Assembly (NCBI GenBank): GCA_947359465.1 | Contig: OX375874.1 | Coordinates: 95,489,172 to 95,553,171 of the forward strand | Source: Metellina segmentata | Taxonomy: Eukaryota; Arthropoda; Arachnida; Araneae; Tetragnathidae | Reading direction: 5' to 3' | Length of the DNA stretch: 64,000 bases | Shown here: positions 1 to 13,270 of the stretch, piece after piece | Position numbering within the stretch: the stretch's first letter is position 1 | How the letters are laid out: each line of letters opens with the position of its first letter | Translations under genes and position numbers: made by a program | The notes under the pieces: model-generated | Told to the model about the DNA's origin: nothing | What the model saw: only the letters and a program-made list of their open reading frames with translations | Database searches by the model: none

Positions 1-2501
1 AAATACTGATTCATTGGCTGTACACTTCCAAGTTACTTTGAATAAAATGTATAACAATGACTTTATAGTACAAAGAAATTATGAAATTAATATATTAGTT
101 CTTTGCACATACACACCATACTTAAACACAAGCTATCACATATCATCATGCATGCTCTGAAATATCTATTACAGTATTTACACAAAGTCACTACCCTTAA
201 AACATTATAAAATCACTTAAAATTATATAAAATAATTTTTTAATTTTGTTTTGAGTGTTAAAATTTTGATTATTAACTTAAAAGTGATGCACATCCAACA
301 AGCATCTCAAATTAGAACATACTACTTACAGAAATTTTTATTGGCGCAAAAAAGATGTAAAATAGATGTTTGATATAATGTAATATTTTTCTTCAAAAAC
401 ATTGCTATGTTGTAATAGAAATTCAACATTAATTGAAATAGGATTTGTAAGCTTCTATGTTCAGAAAACAATTGTTTTGGCGTTTCACATAAAATTGTTA
501 GTATTTTTAGTAAAAAATGCTTTTATAACACTGTACTGGATTAGTATCTAGAAGCCAGTTGCCAGGAGAATACAGGAATTAAAAGCAAGCTAAAAATTAG
601 ATTTGAATGTCTGCATTTAATAAAAATTACTTGAATTTTACAGTGCCTTATATCTCAAGTTGATTGCAAGGATATATTGTAAAGGCAGTGACTAGACATA
701 AAAATATGTTTCATTTGATTTCATTTAGAAAATACTTCAAAAGTAGCAGGTGTTTGTTCCAATAGTTATTACAATACAGAGTCCATTTAATATTTTACAT
801 GGGGGCTCCATGTCTCCACATGTCGCCAAGTACTATACAAAACAAGCAACAAAGCTGCCTCATCCTTTAGAAGGAGCAGCAATTCGTTTTTAAAACTTAT
901 TCAACAGATGATAAAAAGTGATCACTGATTGTACATGCTTTATACAGAACAGTAAAATGTGGCTAGTTTCTTAAGCATACACTATATTTTGCAGTTTAAA
1001 ACTTTCAAACAATAATCACATAAAAATTTGAAACTAAGATCAGAACACAATTCGTTTGTACCAAATGTATTTATATAAATCCTAAATATAAAATGAAATC
1101 TAAAAGTCCTTTTTATCATAATTTCCAAATTATCCCATCAGCAAACATATTTCATGAGCCATTAAGAGTTTACAGATTTTGAAAAACGAAACTTATACGG
1201 AACTGTAGTAGAATGTCCTAATTTAGTTTAAAAAGAGAAATTAACAAATTTAAGTCTGAGGGATTAAATGTTATTTAACCAAGTCTGTCACAAGCATGTT
1301 CCAATTAAATTATTATGAATCGTAATAAGATAATAGGATGTAGTCTAATCAAAGTTTCACTGATCTATCACACGACAATTTTCTTTAAAATACTAATTCT
1401 CGTACACAGCATAATTATTCGGTATGCGACTAATTTAAGATGTTTCCTTTTTTTTTTAACAAGATAATAAAATCATGTGTCTACAGTAAAAAAATGTGCA
1501 AAATATTACCTATAGGAGAAGTGGAAAAGGCACTTTTACATTTATGGCTTAACTGATTTTCAGCACAAATTAACAAATTACGGAATTTGAAAACTATTTT
1601 ATTCAGTTTTAAATTTTTCTCAAAAGTTTCAAATAGATGTTAATTTAAAAGTAGAGAGTTTATAATTTGAAATTTAAAACTGGCAATAGCAAATATGTTT
1701 TTGAAAAAATATTTAAAAAAAAACACCTTTTAACAAATAAATGTATTAATAGGGTTAAGAAATTCAGACAAATCTAGATTTAAAAAATATTTTTAAAACT
1801 GAATATATATCTATCAGTTTTTGAAAAGTGTAGCACATAATTTTAAAATTTATTAGATAACATTATTCTAATGCTTCAATTTTCTTACACGGATATTTCA
1901 CATAAGTCAAACAGCACACGACAGTATATCATTCCAAGCAGTTCCATTAAACTAAAATAATCACATTATGGCTTTTGCAAGCTGTTTCAATAGTACAAAA
2001 TAACATCATTGATGATAAAGTGTGTTTTCTTCATATAGGTAATGAAAATTACAGTAAAAGTACGTTCGATCTTAAACAAGCAAATCAGTTCTTCACTATC
2101 TACACTAAACTAGACTTTCTACATTATTGCATGACTATTATCACAGCATGAAAACATGAAGAACATCATATTATCACCTTTATCAAACTTTATCATCAAT
2201 ATTATTGTCATTTTATCCCCATCCATTTCATAATCATATTATATTCAGCAACTATTCACAAGGGTACAATATATCCTTGGAATAATGGTTACACAATAGA
2301 ACATTAATCCACAGTCACAACAAATATATTCTTTACACTTATTGAATTTATGAAAAAAGTAAAAAACTATACTTTCAAGTGCCTAATAATTGGCACTGGA
2401 ATAAAATTTTAAAACAAGAAGGAAAAAAGCTCTAGATGAAAGGGAAGCACACTTAAGCACATAAAGCAATGCATTTTCAGTTTCTAGGAAAAGGAAAAGC
2501 T

Positions 2502-2535
<34 letters not shown>

Positions 2536-5500
2536 GGTACTTCATTATGTTTTATAATAAAATGCAGTAAGGCATAATGGAAAAATCACAATGAACTGCT
2601 ACTTAAATTTTTATGGAAAAACAAAACAGAAAATAAAATATATTTTAGAATTTCACTTTTCTCTCACTGTTCTGTTTCAGAACTTTCCTATGCAGAAATT
2701 ATGTATGCATCAGTAAAAAAGGCAGTTTAAAAGTTTCTTTTAATATCTGCTACGATTGATAAAAAAAAAAGTCTTATATGCCAGCAAATTTTTTGAATCA
2801 TTCAGAACAAAGCTAGAATGATACTTGCATTCAAATTATTTGTATTGAATATGTTCTTTTGTTTGTAGTTGTATATTATACCGATTGTAGAGATATGCCA
2901 TACTTATGAGCAAATGGAAGCAAATGTATCACAATTACTGATAGAACAGTGTCAGACACAAAAAATCCAGCATAGAAAAACATTAAGCTTATTAAAAAGA
3001 TTTGTCACGTAAAATTTTTAACCATTCAGCCTAATTTAGTTTCCTTGGCACAAAATACGAAAAGTTTTTAATCAATGCTATGAAAAACCAACATTTAAAA
3101 TGTATTTAAGGTCATAACACAATCTCATAAAGGAGGGTGAGAAGTACCATATAATACAGAAGAATGATGAACGGCAGTTCATTGGATGACATTTACAACA
3201 GATTTCAAATGTTTGATTAAATTTTTAACAAGATATTTAACAGAATACTTAACAGTTTACACATACATATATATATTAATAGTAAGATATTCAGTGTTCT
3301 ATAGCTTTCTCATATTTGTGCAAATAAAGCATTCATTATCATTTTTTTTTTAATCTTTACCCTTCAACACATAAATCCACAAGTTACAGAAGGAAACAAG
3401 TAAACCATAAAAAACAGTTATTTAAAATAAAAAGTATTTGTAGTTTTAAATTATAAATAAGTGACAGAATTTAAGAGAAAAAGAAAGACAAAAAAGTTGT
3501 TAAAAAAATCTTTTTCTAGACAAGGAGGCAGAGCTGGTATACAATTTAATATCGAAATACTGAAATTTTAATAATTCGATTCTTTACTCGGATTTTAAGA
3601 ATTCAACATCATAAGTTGGCATAGTGAAAAATTAGATAAAAAATGCACATATAATACAAAATATATCACATTTCTCTTTATCACATAAGAATGCAATATT
3701 TTAACAGCTGCTGATATAATTATATTTATTTAACATTCAAAAAGGGCATTCTTTTGTTACTTTTATATAAAATAATAAGTACTTAAAAGTAATTTTTTTT
3801 GGGGGAAAAACTTACTTGAAAACAATAAAGATTTTCAAAAGTTAACACTGGGATAAAAACGAAAATAAGGAATAAGATACACTTTTCAATATAGATCTAT
3901 CAGACATATTTATATTGTCAACAAGCTAATATATAATTGGTAACACTGCTTGATAACAATAAAGTATTCGTAACAGTAAATATATTTATATTCTCGTCAC
4001 AGCCTTTGCTTTTTCGACTTAAAAGACAGAAAAGAATTTAGCAAAAGGAAAACAGTGAACAAATATTAAAACAGCTTAAACAATATGTATAAACAGTATT
4101 ACTAATTTCAACACCAGAACAACAAACCTAACAAGCATATGATAAAGCAACCAAATATTAATAGCAAATATAAAAATATGTTTTAACAATCTGCATGAGT
4201 GCGATAGTAAAAATAGTGTTACTAAAAATATGCATTTTAAGTATTGAAGGGTAAAAGCTAGGAGCCAATTTCACTGCAAATCCAAATAACAGAGAAAAAA
4301 ATTTATATCACAAACGTCAGAATGGCTGACCTCAATCACGCGACAAGAGGCGGAAACATCACCCATCAAAGACTAAAATCCTCAGCCAAATTTTCTCTAT
4401 GGCCTACCCTATGGCAACTACCATCAACAATTGTAAAAATGCAGCCAAGAATGGAAACATCCTGACTGGTAAATACTTAGTTGTGAGACTTAACCACACC
4501 TTCACTAGGAAAAAAGGAACCTGAAACTGACTTCACAGTTCAAATATTTGCTAACAATTGAAAACCTGCATAAAAACAGATTCGACCCTCTCATAAACAA
4601 GGGCAAACTTATATGCCAGGAACTAAAACCAGCAACACTGTCTTCCAAAAACATGGGGGAAATGCTGCACGCTGTCCGACTCTATGATAGCCTATACACG
4701 ATTCATTTCTTAAAAGGATTTAAAAATCTCTATTGAGATTAATATAAGTAGATTACTAGCATGAACTATCAATGCACTTTTATCAATGTCTGATTCACAG
4801 CAAGAAATCACTTTGTTCATAACCCAAGGCAATTTTCCTGAGACAATCTGTCAACTGGATGAATATTCTTATCAACATCATAGTTACAAACGGCAAATGC
4901 ACATCAACTTATAGAGATATATGTATAGGTCCATGCTGGAGCTTAGTTGATTACGAAATAGTTACTGGTATAGATTACAAGATACGAATAGATAACAGTT
5001 ATATGGTAATATATGGTTCCTTGAGTGTGAAACAAATCACATATGTATTAACATTACACTAACTTGAGCATAACTTCATATTTATACAATGTGCCAGGCA
5101 GGAAATGTTTACTCTATTAAAGTACTACATCAAGTAAAGTTATAGGCCTTAGTTATTTTAGAGAGCACCGTAGAGATATCCAGAAATGTAACATTTCTTT
5201 GTGAGAGTGATGCTTAAACTTAACAGCAATAATTTATATTAAATTAAAGGATAAACTTCTCGTGTAAAACTGGCAGTATCATGATCCCATATCCCAGAGA
5301 AGAAGCACCTAAAACGCAGCAGACAAGACAGTTTACATTCAGAGAAGCGCAATCCATATAAATAAAACAGTGAAGATACCAGAAAGTAACGAGGGCTATT
5401 GTATTTGAGCACACACTTCAGTATACAATGAAATGCATATACAGTCATGGGTTTCATTTGTTCACAAAACACTACGACCTTTTCCAGTCATAAGAGTGCA

Positions 5501-5820
5501 AAACCCTAAAACATGAAATATTACCATAATGGAAACTAATTATTTTCTTTTTATGTCCATGAATGATATTTTCTCCATAAAATATCAAATATATACATAA
5601 AAACCATTTCTTAAAATAAAGAGCAACACAATTTCTTTCATGAAACAATTTACAGATGAAAATAAAACAAGCTCTTAAAAACATACAATATTTTCATAGT
5701 TAAAAATTAAAGAATTATGCCATCAGTTCCAATAACAGTGGCTGATGGGGTGCTAAGTTACTTTATCACACTGACTCTTTTCCCCATTCAAAATTACTAC
5801 TTTTACATTGTATCCTAGCA
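1..5820 (-). other. AT-rich 3' flank, probable long 3' UTR of the zinc-finger gene
   Basis: No coding region is supported here. The stretch lies directly downstream of the zinc-finger stop codon on the minus strand, so part of it is presumably 3' UTR. Minus-strand AATAAA candidates (TTTATT on the plus strand) occur at several places, for example near 3726, 1850 and 1597, and I cannot choose the real end. Around 4290-4740 base composition is more balanced than its surroundings, but I recognise nothing in it. Confidence 0.4.
2501..2535. repeat. Compound CA/TA microsatellite
   Basis: A run of alternating CA passes directly into alternating TA. It is a simple repeat within the presumed 3' flank of the zinc-finger gene. 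Confidence 0.9.
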
Positions 5821-7600
5821 TTAATCAAGTAGTTGAGAGAAATCGGGATTGCCTATGGAATGAAATTGTGAGTCATGACCATGATTTTGTTTCTCACCAT
5901 CTTGTTCCTGCTGCTGCTGTGGCTGTTGTTGTTGACTACTGAGGTTGTGGTGAGCCATCGAACCAGAAGCTAAAAGAGACAATCGAGACAAAGGGGTGGT
6001 ATGTTGAGAAATTGTATTGTATGGACTCAAGCCAGAATGGTGTTGGAAGCTGTCATAGTAACGGGTCCGCTCATGAGATAGCCAACGGGAGGCTGTGGTA
6101 AAAGGACCCGGTACAGGAGTCGGTGGTGCAGAGTAAAACGGCCGGCCTTCCGGTTCGGTGACATTGGTGTGGGAACCACTACTAGGTGCTGGTGGTGGGC
6201 TTGTCATGCGATGATCAGAAGCAATGGGAGGGGAATGCATATGTGAGCGAGACACTGCGTCGGGATGATTCGGAGTAGGTGGGTGGGAATTGTGTTGCTG
6301 GGGCTTGTTTTGAAGTAGGCGGGCCATCGCCATATCGTCAACCGGTGATGGACTGGACAGGTGTGAAGGGTGTGGACTCGGAGGAGTGTTGTGGTAAGAC
6401 TGAGACTGGTTGTTGGACAAACCGGCCGAAGTGACGAGGGGCATGGGTGACTTACATTCACTGTGAGGATCCTGCGGGTACGTGAGGTTGATTCCGGCTC
6501 GAGACATGTCAAGATGCTGATTATGTTGGGCGACTTTCGACAACAAAGTTTTAGGAGTAATGGGAGAGCTGATGGGTGATATTGATCCTTGGCCGAGAAC
6601 GGACGATGAGTGAAAGTTAAAAGGGGGCAGATGAGCACTTGCTTGGGGCATGCGTCTTACAGCATTGGGATTATTGCCAGTTCGCGAGTTGTAGTTCCGC
6701 TTCGAGGGTAATTGTCCAGTGTGGCGCTGCATGTGAGTTTTGAGATTGCCTTTCTGGGAGAAAGTTTTTCCACACATAGTGCAGGGGAACCTATCATCCT
6801 TGTTGTGTGTTCTCAAGTGTGTCTGCATATTTCCTTTCTGGGAAAAACTTTTTCCACATATGCTGCATGCAAAGGGTTTTTCCTTGGTATGAACACTACG
6901 GATATGTGTCTTGAGATTACCTTTCTGAGTGAATCGCTTTCCACATGACTCACAGGCAAAGTCCTTTTCACCAGTATGTATTTTCATATGAGTATCCACA
7001 TTGCCTTTCTGAGTAAAGCTCTTGCCACATACTTGGCATGCGTAAGGTTTTTCGCCTGTGTGAATCATCATGTGAGTCTTGAGATTGCCTTTCTGAGTGA
7101 AAAGCTTATGACAAACGGGGCAGAGGAACTGTTTGTTTTGGGGAGGTCTTGGGCGCTGCTGGCCCGGAATCATGCCTGGACCACAACCTGTGGATGGCCT
7201 CTCACCATGATTAACTGGAGCTGGCAAGCCAGGTATCCCCATGGCTTTGCGGTCAGGTGGAGACCCAATGCTGACTGGGGTGCTAATCGATGGCCTACTG
7301 GAACTACTTGATGCTCCATCTGTCCTAAGTATAGATAAATACTGCTGGCAGGTGTCACAAGGGTAAGGTTTGTCCTTAGCATCAGGATGAGGGCATTTTG
7401 GCATCTGTTCATTCGGAGACATTTTTTCAATGTAACTTGAAGCTGCAGCCAGTTGTGAAATGCCAGTTCCGAAGTGTAGAGGATTCTTCTTTAAAAACAA
7501 ATCTGTCAAACTGGCTTGGTAACCTGGATGCCAGCCCTTCTGACCAAGAGTGGATGAAGTCATCCAGGGATAAGTACCGTTTTGCATGGTTGTTTCCTTG
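5821..7600 (-). CDS. C2H2 zinc-finger transcription factor, main exon
   Basis: Probable nuclear sequence-specific DNA-binding regulator. Counting from the Met at 7587, the exon encodes 588 residues. A Ser/Pro-rich N-terminal region is followed by five consecutive C2H2 fingers at about residues 156-290, each with CxxC, then H and H 3-4 residues apart, joined by TGEKP-type linkers. After these comes a long His/Pro/Ser-rich tail with a Gln-rich stretch near the C terminus. All five recognition helices carry the same QKGN core followed by xTH. The N-terminal segment also has a CxxC pair (residues 77 and 80) that does not form a full finger. A good acceptor (AG at 7602-7603) lies 14 nt upstream of the Met at 7587, and joining it to the 13-nt exon at 29282-29294 adds nine residues, giving 597. 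The family looks like the insect QKGN-finger proteins; an orthologue of fly dati is possible, but I cannot verify that. Confidence 0.93.
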
Positions 7601-7620
7601 TCTATTGGTAAAAGGTAAGA
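7601..7620 (-). other. Splice acceptor of the zinc-finger main exon
   Basis: On the minus strand a pyrimidine-containing tract ends in CAATAG immediately before the exon base at 7601. This supports the view that the ATG at 7587 is internal or alternative rather than the true first codon. Confidence 0.6.
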
Positions 7621-10018
7621 TAATATCTGCTAACTATTTATAACACTTGATATACAGTTATTTCTATCTGAATTATTGATGAATGTAACACAATACTGAC
7701 ACCACTTTTAAGCTCAGGCATTGTGTCTGAAATAAACAAAAAACTCAACATGAATTTGAAAAATCACGTAACTTTAAACATATGCAATCATTAAATTACA
7801 ATGATCATTTTTGGAGTTATAGATACAAAATAAAAAACTCGGGTATTCATCAATTTGATGCGAGTAATTTATCTGATGTACAATAATTTTATTAGGAACA
7901 GAATTTATTTAATAAAATTTGCTTCATTGATTTTAGTTTTAAGAATCTGATATTTTTCTTTAGTACAAATGCTGATTTGCAAGATTATTAAATTGGAAGT
8001 AAACATTATTTTTCAACTATTGTGAAATCTGTAAAATGCATAAGTTAATTAAAGGGAGAAAGCATTGTGATTTTTGTTTTGAAAGAACAATCTTCATTTC
8101 CCTAAGTTCCCTAATAAAACTGAACTTCAAATGCAATGTAAATACAACTTTTACCAGATCTCATTACCATTTTTGTTTCAATTTAACCAATGGAGAATTT
8201 TTTTTAAAAATGTGTGTATACTGTATAATAACTGTGACTTCAGCGACAGAATAATTTTTAACAACAAATCACATTCATTGATTTTATTTGTCAGTCATAG
8301 ATGCTTGCTTCATGTTCCAATGCAACATTAGCAAAATAAAATTATTTAGCTTTTTAACAAAATTAATAAAAACAATTTCTAATGTCATTAAAACTATTGT
8401 AAAATAAAAACTGAAGTTTTTCCACAGTAAAATTGTATTTTTGCCACAACGGCAAAAAATTAATTTTGTGCTGTATCAATATAGAACAAGATAATATATC
8501 AGCTCTCAAATGTTGGGTAAAATACTAATAAACCGTAACACAGTTTCAAATTTTTAACCAAGCCACTGCCAAATAAGGTTGACAAAAAAAAATCATTAAA
8601 ATGGTAAAGGAAATATAGATTATTGTGGTAAACAAAATGCACATTTTAAAAATATTCATGAAAGATTTGAAAACAAAGTTACAATTGAGACTTTCCTACT
8701 TCAGAGAATTTCAAATTAAATTATCCAAATAATTTTCTATAGTTGGTAAATAATTTTTCATAAATGGTTTGACTGAAAAGTGACGATTACGATAAATGAA
8801 CATAATCACACTAATATATAAAAAATAACTTACATTGCTTTTTAACACATCTTAAGGAAAAAATTACTCTTTCCGTCATAAGAAAGCACACAAATTTTTA
8901 ACAATTAATCATATTTACTAGCTTTTATTGTCTAGTATAAAATGAGCATCTTTTAGTTACTAAATTTCTCACTTACATGTTAGGTGTCAGATATCACAAA
9001 GTCATGAGATTCAAGAAGGAAGTAAGCTGGAATATGGTCCTTTGTTTAACTGATTTCAAAGATTCCTAAAAGAATTGTGTAAATAATACATTTAAAATGT
9101 TGGGAAAAGATATATGCTTAAAAGATGCAATTCAAATGAAATGGACAACAAACTTGAATGAATTCCTCATATTTAGGGGGCAGTACAACTGGAATGTGAT
9201 CTTTATTCGATCTACTGAAAGGCTATACTATCTAATCATATTTTTGCAATCCATCTTTTCTTGCAAACATGATTAAAGCTGTTAGGGTTACCAGCTGCTA
9301 CTATGAGGATTGCTCATAGCTGGAATTGTTGAATGAGATTGAGGGGAGAACAGCAAAAGCATCTTGAAGGCACATGCTCAAGTTCCATGTTCAGAAGAAA
9401 AAAAAACTTTACAATAGGTTGAGGTTATATTTATAATTGATATGTTCAAAGTATATGTTGTATGTCATCAAAGTTCGTGCTCACATTTAAAAACGTCAAG
9501 GCTTTTTTCGTCTTCTCCGCAGCCACTAAAATCTGAACAAGTTTCCTAAATCCAAAGAAGATATACGTGGGATATTAAGTTTCCGCAATAAGATAACCAA
9601 AGATCGTATCAGGAGGGTTAGTTTAAAAAGCTAGGAATTCAGGGGTATCCAGTATTCATTTGCTTTATCAGAAATAGAAAACTCCTTCCTGAATGGGAAT
9701 CAGTTCAAGTCTGTATAATCTTTCCACAAGGAAAAGTATGTCAAATTAACCAAAAATACTTGTACAATATTTGCACTAGCATTAGTGTATTAAACTCAGT
9801 CTCTGCTGATAACAGATTTGTGAATGAAACTTGCTTTTAGTGAGCAAAAGGTGAAATATTTGTTGGAAAGTTGTCATTACCATCCCACACAGGCACCAAC
9901 TCCTAGTCCTTCCAAGTAGAAGAAGAAAATATTTACAAGGAGAAACCAAATATGCTGTTAAAAAAGCACTTTCACCATGCCCTAGACGCTTGACTCCCTT
10001 GGATCCCTTTAATATTTT

Positions 10019-10275
10019 TATGACACAGGGCCCCCCAAACATGAGGTATAAATATACAAGTAACCAAATTGTTTATATATCTGAAGTCACTATAACACAA
10101 GGTGCAACTTTTGGATGCTAATATTTTTAACAAGGGACTCCTTGAATTATAATAACAAGGGACCTGAACTTGGATAATAGTAACAAGGGACCTGTACTCA
10201 TTGGATTATAATATTTTTATCGTTGGGGTAATGGTGCCCCTAAAACATGGATGATAAATATACCAATATATGCAA
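10019..10275. repeat. Decayed short direct repeats
   Basis: Units containing AACAAGGGACCTG recur at about 10130-10215. The flanking blocks at about 10025-10062 and 10227-10266 resemble each other (GCCCC, then AAACATG, then ATAAATATAC). This looks like an old local duplication in the intron; no coding potential is visible. Confidence 0.45.
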
Positions 10276-10740
10276 TGATTATAATAAAAACCAATTTAAG
10301 AATTATACACTGTAAATATTAATACACAAAGTACAAGTAATTTTGTATTCAAATAATTCAACATATTTTACTTAAATCAATTAGTGATTTAATGTACCAA
10401 AAGCATGAAAATCTTCAATTTAAGCCAGTGGACAAAACAAAATTCTTTACCTGTTAAACATTAACTGTTTCTTTTAAAATTGGTTGAAAAATTCTAATAT
10501 TCATAAAATAAAATTATACGAAACTGTATGAATCTTATTGGCTACTTTTCTCCAAAGCACCTGAGAAGCCAGGATCAATCATTTTCCTCGTTTTAGATGA
10601 AAATGCGTAATTTTCCTACTTTTTTGGATAAAATTAAATTTTCTGACTCAAGGAACCCTGTGTAAAATATATATGAAACATGTAGTTTTACTATAACATC
10701 CAGAAATTTATTCAAGTTAGTGCTCAACATCTCAATCAAT

Positions 10741-10815
10741 AATACAGACAAACCCCGTTATAATGAACCGAGGATAAAAAACGATCCCTCGGCTATAACG
10801 AACTTTGCACCATAC
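10741..10815. mobile_element. Possible pogo/Tigger-type terminal remnant
   Basis: The segment contains ACCCCGTTATAATGAAC and a second inverted CTCGGCTATAACGAAC. This is the kind of CGTTATAACGAAC motif seen at ends of pogo/Tigger-like elements. No transposase remains nearby. The assignment rests only on this motif. Confidence 0.35.
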
Positions 10816-11589
10816 CAAATTCCAATGAATATAGAAAAATTTGTTTTCTATAGCACACCAATCAAAGTTTGGGGAAATAAAGTTTTTATTTTTATTTTTA
10901 AAGTTTGAATTTTAAAAAATTTAGACACATATTTGCACAAGAATTAAATTATACCTCGGTCTGCAAATGCCTGTTTTTAAAAAGACTAGAATTTACAAGA
11001 CTTGCTAATCAAAAAATAATTTGAAATGGTTTATTTTTTAAGGTTGTGAACAGTACCTACCCACTTTTAATTATATTTATATACCCTGGTGGGTTTATAA
11101 GCAATTGAAAATTATAATTGTATACTTATAACAGTATATTGAATTTTAGGTTTTGAAAACTAGAATGGCACTAATATAACAAACACATAAAAAACAGTTT
11201 GATATCAAAGATCATTTTAAAATTAAAACAGAGAAAAAACTTAAATGCTAATTCTATTAACTATTTAAGAGTCATTATTCGAATAAATAAAACAACTATA
11301 ATTTAAGTAATATATTTTTCTTTGTCCTTGAAATAGCATAATTCAAATCTATCAAAAAATTATTCCATTTACTTGATAGACTGTGTTCATGGAACATGAC
11401 AAACTTGAGAGAGCACCAATAGATCCAAGGCATGATGAAAAGGTTTTAGAACCAAACCCTGTAAAGAAATAAGCACATGCCAGTTTGTAAATATTTTTTC
11501 ATACCTTTTCACATAAAATAGTATGAACTAAATTTAATTTAAATATTTTCATGTAATGCAGGGGGGGGGGACCCCAAAAGAAACTGGAC

Positions 11590-13270
11590 AGAATTGATTA
11601 AAAAGTCAAGTGTTTATTTTTACAAGTTCATACTTTAGTCAACCTCAAAGTAATTCTCGTTTGCCTTAATACAATTATTAATAAGGTTTTTCCACTTCTG
11701 GAAGCAGTTCGTAAACTCTGTCAAAGAGATGCTTCTTAAAGCTTGGATTGCTTTTTGTTTAACCTCATCCACGCCCACAAAATGTTTTCTTTAAACTCTT
11801 GGTATATTTTGACGACTGAGACTTGTCATGCACTTGTTTTGCCTAAGTTACGGATGATGAATCTAATTCGTCAGTCAAACTAGGACAAAATTAAACACAT
11901 ACATTCTTGTTCATGGCAAGAGTGATTGGTGTAACGAGACTCCTGGAATCAAATTATTCAATAATTCTCTACAGAAATACACTTTATTTAATGTGACTCC
12001 ATACATAGAAATATTTACCAGGCTGTGTTAACAAGTAGGGTTGGCAAAAACTTGGGTTTTTTGTACAAAAACCCAGCTTGCCCGAGTTTTTCTGGGTATT
12101 TGTAAAATTTTTTATAATATTGTTTAAATTTCTTGCCTTTTTATGTTTGACATACAAAAATATAAATTACCTTCATTTTTTAATTTTTTTAGACAAAAAC
12201 AGCTAAGTTTGGTTGAATAGTTTTGTGCTAAAGCAAGGGCATAGCCAGAAAATTTATTTTTGGAGAGGGGAGAATGCATTGCAATCACATATTTCTTTAG
12301 GATTTAAGGTTTTGCTTTTTTTCTTTACCTAGGACCCTCCCCCTCCTAGCTACTGGAAAGCTTGTTAAACATAATGCACATAAACAAAACAGGCAGGTTT
12401 GTGTACACATTTTTGGTAATGCCTCTTTATTTAAGATTTATTAGCAGCAAAACATCTAAAATAAGTTTTAAAAGATAGAAATTTTTATAAGGTCAAATTA
12501 TAAGCAATAACACAAAAATGTAGCACTTTAGAAACAGTGGTATAATCCTGCAATTTATATAAATTAATATAATTTAAAAAATTAATACACCCCAAATCTT
12601 TTTTGTAAAAAAAACACTTAGAAAAAATCCAGCAGATTTTTGTAAGTGGCCCCCACGTACAAAACCCTGGGTGGGTTTTTCTGGGCTGGGCCCAATCTGC
12701 CGTCTCTGGTTATCAGACATTCTTTTTTAGAGCAAAGCAGAGATCAGAAGCTGTGTGCTCTCTCATACTGTTGCCATTCTTATCAAACGAAATTATACGA
12801 AAATATAACAGTAACTAATGTGCAAACTATAATCCGAACTACTTTTCAAATAGATCTGTACCCAAGGGATTAATGCCCCTTTTAATCCTCAGGAACAAAC
12901 ATTAGTCCCATACAGCAAGATTGGGTGAATAGGGAGCGTGGGGAAGTAGTCATGCCGCGTTTTTGGTCAAAAACTGCTTGATGAGCAAAGAGTGCATTGT
13001 CATGGTAGAACTACCATTCTCCACATTTCGGGCCGTTTCAATCAAATGGCACCTCTTCTCATTTTCAATTCCTCACTCAAAATGTGCAAGCAAAAACTCC
13101 AGGACACCCCAGACAAATCCGAGAGTTCATTTATGGTTCTTTATCGGTCCTCCATCACCAATTCGCGAATTTTGTAGATGTTTACGTCTATTTTTGAGAT
13201 TGAAGGACGATCTGATCGAGGTTGATCTTCAATCAACATTTCCCTTTTTAAATGGGCAAATCACTCAATA
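11590..13270 (-). pseudogene. Mariner-type transposase relic, interrupted
   Basis: On the minus strand, reading from 13270 towards 11590, conceptual translation gives mariner hallmarks. A degenerate KKGNVD-like N-terminal part lies near 13250. A catalytic-region block near 12920-12950 reads LLPHAPYSPNLAVWD, where mariners have PPYSPDLAPCD. A C-terminal block at 11656-11770 contains FQKWKN, then NYFEVD and a stop. Several stops and shifts break the frame, so it is dead. The catalytic and C-terminal blocks are normally about 200 bp apart; here they are over 1 kb apart because of the insert at 12036-12708. Confidence 0.7.
12036..12708. mobile_element. hAT-like non-autonomous insert inside the mariner relic
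   Basis: The left end reads TAGGGTTGGCAAAAACTTGGG. The right end, on the other strand, begins near 12708 and contains GGCAGATTGGGCCC, giving a rough inverted similarity. The flanks GTTAACAAG on the left and GTTATCAG on the right could be a decayed target duplication. The insert explains the abnormal spacing of the mariner blocks. No reading frame is evident. Confidence 0.4.

Noticed and set aside
6204..7430. Open frames in other frames across the zinc-finger exon
   Set aside because: They are shadows of the real coding frame; they lack start context and domains.
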